Source: Streptomyces resistomycificus
GTDB lineage: Bacteria; Actinomycetota; Actinomycetes; Streptomycetales; Streptomycetaceae
DNA: 64,000 nucleotides
Direction: 5' to 3'
NCBI RefSeq assembly: GCF_001514265.1
Contig: NZ_KQ948990.1
Coordinates: 447,673-511,672 of the forward strand
The position numbers and the translations under genes are program-made. The notes beneath the pieces are model-generated. The model was not told the DNA's origin, did not search any database, and was given only the letters and a program-made list of their open reading frames with translations. Positions 57,706 to 64,000 of the stretch are shown here, piece after piece (positions within the stretch are counted from its first letter, which is position 1; every line of letters begins with the position of its first letter).

Positions 57706-58709
57706 GACAGCCTCGCCTTCTGGGTCACGGCCGTGAGGCCCGGCACCGGTGCCAGTTCCGCCAGGGCCCGCTCGCCGTAGACCTCGCGCACCCGGCCCGC
57801 CACCGCCCGGTCGCCGGGCGCGTAGGTCTGGGTGCCGACCGACTCCAGGGCGAAGGACGCGAGGGCGCAGCCGAGGCGGGCCGCCGGCTCGGCCGGTACG
57901 CCGAGCGCGAGGGCGGCGAGCATGCCCGCCCGCAGCGCGTCCCCCGCACCCGTCGGATCGGCCACCGGGACTCCGGGTACCGCGGGAACGACGAGCGGAT
58001 CGTGGCCGGCGCGCTCGAGGCGTACGCCGCCCGCGCCGAGCGTGGTCACCCAGGTGCCAACCCGGTCCAGGACGCGCGCCGCGCCCCAGCCCGTGCACTC
58101 CTGGAGCAGCGCGGCCTCGTACTCGTTGGTGAACAGCCAGCGGGCCTGACTCAGCAGGAACCGGACGTCGGCCCGGTCCATGCGGGCGAGTTGCTGGGAG
58201 GGGTCGGCGACGAACGGAAGCCCGGCGCCGCGGCACTCCTCGGTGTGCCGCAGCATCGCCGCGGGGTCGTTGGGCGACACGACCACCAGGCCGAGCTCCC
58301 CGACCCGGGCCCGGACGTCCCGCAGGGCGATGGTGTACGCCGCCCGCATCGCGCCCGCGTGGAACGTGGCGATCTGGTTGTGGTCCGCGTCGGTGGTGCA
58401 CACGAAGCGTGCCGTGTGCTCGCCCGGCACGACCAGAACGGAGTCGGTGTCGACGCCGTGCTGCCCCAGCCAGACCTGGTAGTCGAAGAAGTCCGCCCCC
58501 GCCGCGCCGACCAGCACCGGGGACATCCCGAGCCGACCGAGGCCGTAGGCGATGTTGGCGGCGACGCCGCCACGTCGTATCTCCAGCCGGTCGGACAGGA
58601 ACGACAGGGAGACGCTGTGCAGTCGGTCGGCGACGAGCTGCTCGGCGAACCGGCCGGGGAAGGACATGAGGTGGTCCATGGCGATGGACCCGGTGACGGC
58701 GATACGCAC
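57702..58709 (-). CDS. Adenosine kinase (PfkB family)
   Basis: A 335-residue kinase of the ribokinase family. The N-terminus (VTGSIAMDHLMSFPGRFAEQ) and TARFVCTTDADHNQIATFH, DPSQQLARM and the catalytic loop DPTGAGDALRAG match the mycobacterial-type adenosine kinase by memory of that family. It makes AMP from adenosine and could pull the S-adenosylhomocysteine breakdown created by the cluster methyltransferases. GGAGG lies 7 bases before the GTG at 58709. Confidence 0.82.
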   Translation of the reverse strand: MRIAVTGSIAMDHLMSFPGRFAEQLVADRLHSVSLSFLSDRLEIRRGGVAANIAYGLGRLGMSPVLVGAAGADFFDYQVWLGQHGVDTDSVLVVPGEHTARFVCTTDADHNQIATFHAGAMRAAYTIALRDVRARVGELGLVVVSPNDPAAMLRHTEECRGAGLPFVADPSQQLARMDRADVRFLLSQARWLFTNEYEAALLQECTGWGAARVLDRVGTWVTTLGAGGVRLERAGHDPLVVPAVPGVPVADPTGAGDALRAGMLAALALGVPAEPAARLGCALASFALESVGTQTYAPGDRAVAGRVREVYGERALAELAPVPGLTAVTQKARLS

Positions 58710-58779
58710 CGAGGTGCCTCCAGACACAGGGGTGTCGCGGCGGGAGGTGCGGGCGGCCGGAGACCGGCGGCCCGCCGGG

Positions 58780-59232
58780 TCACGGCCGCACGGCTCCCGA
58801 CTCGATCTTCTGCTTGATGCCGGCCTGGTTGTGCCGGGTGTGCGTGTTCATCCGCTCCAGGACCGTCGCGAGCGGGACCTCGAACCGGTCGTCGAGCTCG
58901 AAGTCCTGGATCCAGGTCATCAACGTCCCCTCGGGAACCTCCTGGTAGCTCCACCGCAGGTGCATGTAGGCGAACGGGTAGAGGGGATCGCGGCGTTCGG
59001 CGACCGCCACGAGCTCGCGGTGGTCCAGGATCCGCCAGGATCGCCAGCCGGCCCCCTCCTCGTTGGTCAGCTCGAACACGATCTCCGTCCAGCGGCCGTC
59101 GCGTTCCTCGGAGAGGACCTTGGCGTGGCTGTACTCGTCGAAGATCTCCGACCAGCGGGCGATGTCGTTGGTGACGTCGAACACAAGCCGGGGGTCGGCC
59201 CCGATCACGATGCTGTTCTCGATCCGCGGCAT
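58780..59232 (-). CDS. TcmN-like aromatase/cyclase (START fold)
   Basis: A 150-residue single-domain protein. It has the polyketide aromatase/cyclase pattern: ENSIVIGADPRLVFDVTNDI, SEIFDEYSHAKVLSEE, FAYMHLRWSYQEVPEGTLMT and WIQDFELDD. These proteins fold and aromatise the first ring(s) of a poly-beta-ketone chain on ACP. It lies four bases after the ACP gene. The single-domain form suits non-reduced polyketides, which agrees with the lack of a ketoreductase in view. Confidence 0.9.
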   Translation of the reverse strand: MPRIENSIVIGADPRLVFDVTNDIARWSEIFDEYSHAKVLSEERDGRWTEIVFELTNEEGAGWRSWRILDHRELVAVAERRDPLYPFAYMHLRWSYQEVPEGTLMTWIQDFELDDRFEVPLATVLERMNTHTRHNQAGIKQKIESGAVRP

Positions 59233-59236
59233 CCCG

Positions 59237-59488
59237 TCACCCCCTGGCGGCGCTGCCGGCGGACAGCAGCCGTCCGACACAGCCCACCAGGTCGCCGACG
59301 GTGGTGAAGCCGCCCTCGGCGTCCGCGTCGACGGTGATGTCGAAGTGCTGCTCCAGGGCGACGACGATCTCCACCAACTCGGTCGAGTCGATGTCGAGGT
59401 CCTCGGCCAGCCGCTTGCCGTCCGCCAGTTCGTCCCCGTCGAACCCGACGCCGCGCATCACGGCGAACACCTGCTCTCGTACGTCCAT
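59237..59488 (-). CDS. Acyl carrier protein of type II PKS
   Basis: An 83-residue ACP with the phosphopantetheine site Ser35 in LDIDSTELVEIVVALEQ, helix II acidic residues and an acidic composition typical of PKS carriers. GGGAG and GGAGG lie upstream of the ATG at 59488. It sits between the transferase gene that should activate it and the cyclase gene. It carries the growing chain for KS-alpha and the chain-length factor. Confidence 0.93.
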   Translation of the reverse strand: MDVREQVFAVMRGVGFDGDELADGKRLAEDLDIDSTELVEIVVALEQHFDITVDADAEGGFTTVGDLVGCVGRLLSAGSAARG

Positions 59489-59532
59489 GGCTCCCACGTC
59501 CTCCGTCTCCTGATTCGTATGGTCCGGGTCGT

Positions 59533-59961
59533 CTAGACGGCGAGGGCGATCGCCAGGGCGAGCCCCGCCTCGTGCGTGATGCTCAGGTGCAGTCCGGTGA
59601 ACGAGGCCCGCCGGAAGGCCTCCTCGGCCCGCCCGGACACCCGCGGCAGCGGCTGCCCGGACTCGGCGCGGCCGATCTCGACGTCCAGCCACCCGCAGCC
59701 CTGTCCGTGCGCGCCGAGGGACTTGCGGACGGCCTCCTTGGCGGCGATCCGGCCGGCCAGGCGGTTGGCCCGGTGGCGCGGCGAGCCGCCCTCGCACAGG
59801 ACCAGTTCGGCGGGCGTGAACAGCCGGTCGTACAGCGGCCGTCCACGGCGTTCGAGCATGGCCCGCAGTCGCTGGACGTCCACGACGTCGATGCCGACCC
59901 CGCGGACCGTCGCGGGGGCGTTCAGCAGGGCTTCCGCGATCAACGCCTCAGCAGCAGACAT
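59533..59961 (-). CDS. AcpS-type holo-ACP synthase
   Basis: A 142-residue phosphopantetheinyl transferase. Signature GVGIDVVDVQRLRAML (Asp25), FTPAEL, RIAAKEAVRKSLG (Glu76) and LHLSITHEAGLALAIAL are intact. It activates carrier protein by adding phosphopantetheine from CoA. It overlaps the chain-length-factor gene by 22 bases and precedes the ACP gene, so it is dedicated to the cluster. The C-terminal end is close to the family norm. Confidence 0.9.
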   Translation of the reverse strand: MSAAEALIAEALLNAPATVRGVGIDVVDVQRLRAMLERRGRPLYDRLFTPAELVLCEGGSPRHRANRLAGRIAAKEAVRKSLGAHGQGCGWLDVEIGRAESGQPLPRVSGRAEEAFRRASFTGLHLSITHEAGLALAIALAV

Positions 59962-61178
59962 GCGTTGACACCTCCCAGTCCTCGGGACACGACCAGCGTG
60001 TGCTCCCACTCCGGGGCCGGCCGTGCCGCGCCCCGCACGATGTCCAGCTCGATGCCCGGCGCCTGCCGGTCGAGGTTCACGGTGGGCGGCACCGAGCCCG
60101 CCGCCATGGCCCGCAGGGCGAGCGCCACGTCGGCCGGGGCGGCCGCGCCGAGCAGATGCCCGAAGCCCGACTTGGGTGCGGTGACGGGCACGCGGGCCGC
60201 ACCCGGCCCGAACGCCTCCCAGAGGCCGTAGCCCTCGGTGACGTCCTCGAAGGGGATGCCGGAGCCGTGTGCGAAGACCGCGCCCAGGTCGCCGTCGGAG
60301 ATCCCGGCGCGCTCGGTGGCGGTGCGCATGGCCCGGCCCAGCACCCGGCCGGTCGGCTCGACCGTGTAGTACGGCATGTAGCCGTCGGTGCTGACGCCCC
60401 AGCCGGCGAGTTCGCCGAGGACGCGGGCGCCGCGCCGCTCGGCGTGCTCACGGCGCTCCATCACCAGGAACACCGAGCCCTCGGCGAAGACGCTGCCGCC
60501 GTGCCCGGCGTCGAAGGGCCGGTACAGCTCGTGCGGGGCGAGGGAGCCGCGGGCCTTGGCGACCAGCCCGCTGGTCTCCAGGCACAGCCAGCCGTACGGC
60601 GACAGCGGGGCCTCCACCCCACCCGCGAGGACGACGTCCGCCCGGCCGCGCAGCAGGGTCTCGGCGGCGCCGATCAGCGCGTAGGCACCGCTGGCCCGGT
60701 CGGCGACGAACGTGCGGGCCGGGCCCTTGATGCCCTGATCGATGCAGATGTTGCCCTGCGGGGCCGCCGGGAACCAGGCGGTGGCCTGGTACGGGCTGAC
60801 CGCGCGGGGGCCGTCGGTCCACAGCTTGCGCAGCTCGCGCTCGGCGAACTCCCAGCCGCCGAGGATGTTGCCGACCATGACGCCGGTGCGCTCCGGGCTG
60901 ACGTCGGTGCCGACGGCGACCCCGGCGTCCGCCAGGGCCCGGCGCACGGTGTGCACGGCGAGGTGGGTGAAGCGGTCGGTGCGCTTGACGAAGCGGGAGG
61001 GCAGCTCGGCGTCGGCGTCGAAGTCGGCCTGGCCGGCGACGGGGCAGGCGTAGTCCCCGGCGTCGAAGCGGTCGATCGTGGCGAGGTGCGAGGTGCCCTC
61101 GCGGGCGCTGTTCCACAGGGGTTCGACGCCGTCGCCCGCCGGGGTGACCGCACCGATGCCGGTGATGACGATGCTCAT
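59940..61178 (-). CDS. Chain-length factor (KS-beta) of type II PKS
   Basis: A 412-residue thiolase-fold protein beginning MSIVITGIGAVTPAGDG. The active-site Cys of KS-alpha is replaced; by eye the residue is Arg161 (FVADRASGAYAL), where most chain-length factors have Gln161. Other family features are present (HTLVVSRGLGGVNACLLL at the end). It sets polyketide length with the KS-alpha. Its start overlaps the KS-alpha stop (ATGA), and its stop lies inside the acpS-type gene. Confidence 0.92.
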   Translation of the reverse strand: MSIVITGIGAVTPAGDGVEPLWNSAREGTSHLATIDRFDAGDYACPVAGQADFDADAELPSRFVKRTDRFTHLAVHTVRRALADAGVAVGTDVSPERTGVMVGNILGGWEFAERELRKLWTDGPRAVSPYQATAWFPAAPQGNICIDQGIKGPARTFVADRASGAYALIGAAETLLRGRADVVLAGGVEAPLSPYGWLCLETSGLVAKARGSLAPHELYRPFDAGHGGSVFAEGSVFLVMERREHAERRGARVLGELAGWGVSTDGYMPYYTVEPTGRVLGRAMRTATERAGISDGDLGAVFAHGSGIPFEDVTEGYGLWEAFGPGAARVPVTAPKSGFGHLLGAAAPADVALALRAMAAGSVPPTVNLDRQAPGIELDIVRGAARPAPEWEHTLVVSRGLGGVNACLLLRR

Positions 61179-62461
61179 GACCGGCCCCCGTCCCGGACGG
61201 TCCGGGCGACCATCGCGGCGTGCAGGCCCGCGAAGCCGCTGGCGTCCTTGAGGATGACCTCGCCGTCCCAGGGACGGCCGGTGCCCGGCACGTAGTCGAG
61301 GTCGCAGGTGGGGTCGGGCGTCTCGTAGTTGGCCGTGGGGTGCACGAAGGAGTGCCGGCCGGCCAGGGCGCACAGCACGATCTCCATGGCGCTGGCGGCG
61401 GCCAGGGCATGGCCGAGCATGGACTTCGCCGAGTTCACCGGGATCTCCCGGGCGCGCTCGCCGAGCGCCAGCTTGAGGGCGCTGGTCTCGCAGGTGTCGT
61501 TCTGCCGGGTGGAGCTGCCGTGCGAGCTGACGTGGTCGATCGCGCCGGGCGCCACCCCGGAGACCTCGATGGCCTGGCTCATCGCCCGGGTCAGGTCCTC
61601 GCCGTCGGACAGCAGGTCGGTCATGTGGATGGCGTTGGACGTGTGCGAGAAGCCGCTGATCTGGAGGTAGGGGGTGGCGCCGCGGCGCAGCGCGTGTTCC
61701 TTCTCCTCCAGGACGACGATGCCGCAGCCCTCGCCGAGGACGAAGCCGTCGCGGTCCGCGTCGTAGGGGCGCGAGGCGGCCTCGGGGTGGCCCCGGTGGG
61801 CGCGGGAGAGGCAGTTGATGATCTCGAAGGAGGCCACGGTCACCGGGGTGATGGGGGCCTCGCTGGCACCCGCGATCATGACGTCGGCGTCGCCGTGGGC
61901 GATCGACTCGTAGGCGTGGCCGACCGCGTCGATGCCGCCGATGCAGCCCGTGGAGAGGGTGACGCAGGGGCCCTGGGCACCGAGCAGGGCCGACAGGACG
62001 GTCCCGGGCGTGTTCGACATGGCCGCGAGATACAGGTCGCGGCCCGCCTTGGCCGGGTCGATGGGCCTCCGGCCCTCGTCGGTGACGGCGAGGAACTCCT
62101 CCTCCATCCTGGGCGTGCCGCAGATCGCCGTGGACAGGGAGATCCCGGTGCGCTCGGCGTCGTGGCCGCCGTCCTGGAGCCCCGCGTCACGGACGGCCTG
62201 CAGTGCGGCCGCGACCGCGAACTGCACGTACCGGTCGAGGCGTTGCACCTCCGGTGGCAGCGAAGGTATCTGCTCCTCGAATCCGGGGACCTCGGCTATC
62301 GCGTCGGAGGCGAATTCGAAGGACTTGAAAAGGGAGGAACTCGTGATGTCGGAAAGGGATTTCGTGACGCTTTTTCCCGCCGAGACCGTGTCCCAGAAGG
62401 CTTCTTTCCCGATTCCCGCCGGGCTGATCACGCCTAGCCCGGTGACGACCACTTCTCGCAT
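61175..62461 (-). CDS. Beta-ketoacyl synthase alpha (KS-alpha) of type II PKS
   Basis: A 428-residue condensing enzyme. The catalytic Cys173 lies in TLSTGCIGGIDAVGHAYES, with His314 in SSHGSSTRQND and Lys346/His351 in KSMLGHALAAASAME. The N-terminus reads MREVVVTGLGVISPAGIG. It starts two bases after the methyltransferase stop (TAACCATG). The loop IGG after Cys differs from the more common TSG of aromatic KS-alpha, so it is moderately divergent. Confidence 0.93.
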   Translation of the reverse strand: MREVVVTGLGVISPAGIGKEAFWDTVSAGKSVTKSLSDITSSSLFKSFEFASDAIAEVPGFEEQIPSLPPEVQRLDRYVQFAVAAALQAVRDAGLQDGGHDAERTGISLSTAICGTPRMEEEFLAVTDEGRRPIDPAKAGRDLYLAAMSNTPGTVLSALLGAQGPCVTLSTGCIGGIDAVGHAYESIAHGDADVMIAGASEAPITPVTVASFEIINCLSRAHRGHPEAASRPYDADRDGFVLGEGCGIVVLEEKEHALRRGATPYLQISGFSHTSNAIHMTDLLSDGEDLTRAMSQAIEVSGVAPGAIDHVSSHGSSTRQNDTCETSALKLALGERAREIPVNSAKSMLGHALAAASAMEIVLCALAGRHSFVHPTANYETPDPTCDLDYVPGTGRPWDGEVILKDASGFAGLHAAMVARTVRDGGRS

Positions 62462-62463
62462 GG

Positions 62464-63507
62464 TTACCGCCTTTTCCCTGTCTGGGCCGTCACCAGCCCG
62501 CGCGTTACGCATTCCTTCGCCGTCACACCGGCGTCCTCCATGAGGGCGCGGTAGTCCTGCGCGGCGAGTACGGCCCCGTCCGCGGTGTTGACCAGAAGGC
62601 TGAGCCCGAGCATCGGCCGGCTCAGCGCGGGCCGCCCCGGCTCCGGCCGCATCACGTCGGCCACCAGCAGGGTGCCGCCGGGGCGGAGCTGCCGGGCGCA
62701 CTCCCGCACCAGCCGGGCCGTGGCCGTGGGCCCGGCGAAGCGGCCCGCGTGCGCCAGCACCACGGTGTCGAAACCGGCGTCGGCGAACGGCGGAGCGGCG
62801 AAGTCGGCGGACACGAACCGGAACCTGTCGGCCACCCCGAACTCCGCCGCCCGCGCGCGGGCCGACCCGAGCAGCACCGGATCGTCGTGCGCGGTCACCT
62901 CGGCCCGCGGATCGGCGGCGGCCAGGGCGATGCCCCACTCGCCGCCCCCGCAGGCCAGGTCCAGCACCCGGCCCGCCCGGCGCAGCCCCAGGGCCTCGAC
63001 GGCCGCGAAGGCGACCCGGACGGCGAGCGGGAAACCGCCGCCGAACAGTCCGGGGTGGCGGCCGCGCGCGGCGGGGGCGCCGAAGTCCCCGGAGCGGTCG
63101 CCGGAGCGGGTGACCGGGGTCAGCGCGCTCCACCGGTCCCACTGGCCGAGCACCTCGGCGAAGTGGTCGCCCAGGTAGGTGGGTTCGCCCTCGACGAGGT
63201 AGGCGCGGGAGAGCTCGGTCAGACCCTGCCCGTCACCGGTGAGCAGTCCGAACTCGGTGAGGACGGCCAGCAGGTCGCCCAGGGCCCGGGGGTCGCAGCC
63301 GAGGGCGGCGGCGAGGTCCTCGGTGCCGCGTGGGCGCCGTGCCAGCGCGGTGAAGACGCCCAGTTCCAGGGCCGTACCGAGGGCTCTGGCCCTGGCGAAG
63401 CCGAAGTTGAGGGCGAGCAGCGGGCCCGGGTCGGGGGCGGTCGTGTAGCGGGCGAGGGCCGCTGCGGGGGAGGCGGGCGGCGCGGCCCGCACCGGGGTGT
63501 CCGTCAT
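62464..63507 (-). CDS. SAM-dependent methyltransferase 1 of PKS cluster
   Basis: A 347-residue enzyme with an N-terminal dimerisation/winged-helix region (ALELGVFTALARRPRGTEDLA split) and a class I methyltransferase fold (VLDLACGGGEWGIALA, VLAHAGRFAGPTATARLV, LRPGGTLLVADVM). It belongs to the O-methyltransferase group of polyketide clusters, although C-methylation is also known for such folds. It lies 9 bases after the next methyltransferase, all in one run with KS-alpha. Confidence 0.88.
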   Translation of the reverse strand: MTDTPVRAAPPASPAAALARYTTAPDPGPLLALNFGFARARALGTALELGVFTALARRPRGTEDLAAALGCDPRALGDLLAVLTEFGLLTGDGQGLTELSRAYLVEGEPTYLGDHFAEVLGQWDRWSALTPVTRSGDRSGDFGAPAARGRHPGLFGGGFPLAVRVAFAAVEALGLRRAGRVLDLACGGGEWGIALAAADPRAEVTAHDDPVLLGSARARAAEFGVADRFRFVSADFAAPPFADAGFDTVVLAHAGRFAGPTATARLVRECARQLRPGGTLLVADVMRPEPGRPALSRPMLGLSLLVNTADGAVLAAQDYRALMEDAGVTAKECVTRGLVTAQTGKRR

Positions 63508-63516
63508 TGTGGCGTC

Positions 63517-64000
63517 CTACTTGGTGGCCGTGAGCAGACCGGAGAGCTGGGAGACGTTGCGGGTGGCGATGTCCCGGAACCCGGCGCCCTCCACCCAGGC
63601 GCGGATCTCGTCCACGTCCCGGACCTCGCCCTCCTCGGTGTTGACCAGGAGGATCAGCCCGAACATGGCCGGGAAGAGGCCGGTGGCCAGGGCCGGCATG
63701 TGGGAGTGCACCAACAGCCTTCCGCCGTCGGGCAGATGGGCGTGGATGCGCTTGACCAGGTGCGCGGCGCGCTCGGGGCCGTAGCCGTCGAGGACGTGGG
63801 AGAGGAGGACCGCGTCCGTCTCCGGCCAGGCGTCCGCCATGATGTCGGCGGGCCTGACCTCGATCCGGTCCTCGAGGCCGGCCTCGCGCACGTTGGCGCG
63901 GGCCAGGTCGGTCACCGCGGGGTAGTCGAGGGCCGTGACACGCAGCTCGGGGTGGTGGGAGGCGAGGGCGATCGAGTAGTCGCCCGAGCCGCAGCCCAGG
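63517..64000 (-). CDS. SAM-dependent methyltransferase 2, partial (N-terminus outside window)
   Basis: The C-terminal 160 or so residues are visible. The frame is open to the right edge and reads LGCGSGDYSIALASHHPELR at the SAM-binding motif, then DAVLLSHVLDGYGPERAAHL, LPDGGRLLVHSHMP and LVNTEEGEVRDVDEIRAWV. It resembles methyltransferase 1 in layout, so the two may have arisen by duplication. The first gene(s) of the run lie beyond the window. Confidence 0.88.
   Translation of the reverse strand, partial: LGCGSGDYSIALASHHPELRVTALDYPAVTDLARANVREAGLEDRIEVRPADIMADAWPETDAVLLSHVLDGYGPERAAHLVKRIHAHLPDGGRLLVHSHMPALATGLFPAMFGLILLVNTEEGEVRDVDEIRAWVEGAGFRDIATRNVSQLSGLLTATK

Overview
The window is high-GC actinobacterial DNA and almost certainly a Streptomyces chromosome. 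The evidence is strong third-position GC bias, frequent GTG starts with GGAGG-type ribosome binding sites, Scr1/DUF397 gene pairs, a SigE-type sigma factor, a Zur-controlled znu operon, a leuA attenuator with a 15-residue leader peptide, and a type II polyketide cluster. About 63 coding regions are supported. Two run off the window: the SulP transporter at the left edge and a methyltransferase at the right edge. I see no rRNA, tRNA, CRISPR array, insertion sequence or phage integrase.

Layout, left part (1-27.6 kb): mostly core chromosome. It holds a SulP transporter with a beta-carbonic anhydrase, an OmpR-type two-component system, secreted DUF839 and Excalibur-domain proteins, and a thioredoxin-fold protein. 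Pyruvate phosphate dikinase follows, with a structured 5' leader. Next come a ROK regulator divergent from two debranching or trehalase-like glycosidases, an LTA-synthase-like sulfatase, dusB, an MFS pump, glyS, the znuA-znuC-znuB-zur zinc operon with two Zur-type boxes, uppS and recO.

Middle part (27.6-45.3 kb): a module of small Streptomyces-specific genes around an HTH/DUF397 pair, a secreted peptidase, a TIM-barrel protein, a small tyrosine-phosphatase-like protein, and a SigE-type sigma factor with a membrane partner. A NarL-type two-component system beside an MMPL exporter follows, then leuA with its leader peptide, an M4 metalloprotease next to its likely emfourin inhibitor, a GH1 glycosidase, and era.

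Right part (45.4-64 kb): an amt-P-II operon behind GlnR-like boxes. The P-II gene overlaps, tail to tail, the first gene of a three-gene cell-surface locus (DUF916, a WxL-like protein, and a small secreted protein). This locus carries shared dyad motifs. From about 50.6 kb to the right edge lies a type II polyketide synthase cluster. It contains an orphan regulator with a degenerate receiver, an MFS exporter, a class A flavin monooxygenase and a TetR regulator. On the minus strand there is a compact and largely translationally coupled run: methyltransferase, methyltransferase, KS-alpha, chain-length factor, AcpS-type phosphopantetheinyl transferase, ACP, TcmN-like aromatase/cyclase, adenosine kinase, ICMT-like methyltransferase, PF04199-type cyclase and a discrete acyltransferase.

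This cluster is the most interesting part. The acyltransferase looks like a piece of a type I modular PKS and appears to lack the carboxylate-binding Arg, which suggests a non-malonyl starter unit. The chain-length factor has Arg at the position usually held by Gln161. The cluster also carries its own carrier-protein activation enzyme and its own adenosine kinase, which could drain the methylation by-product.
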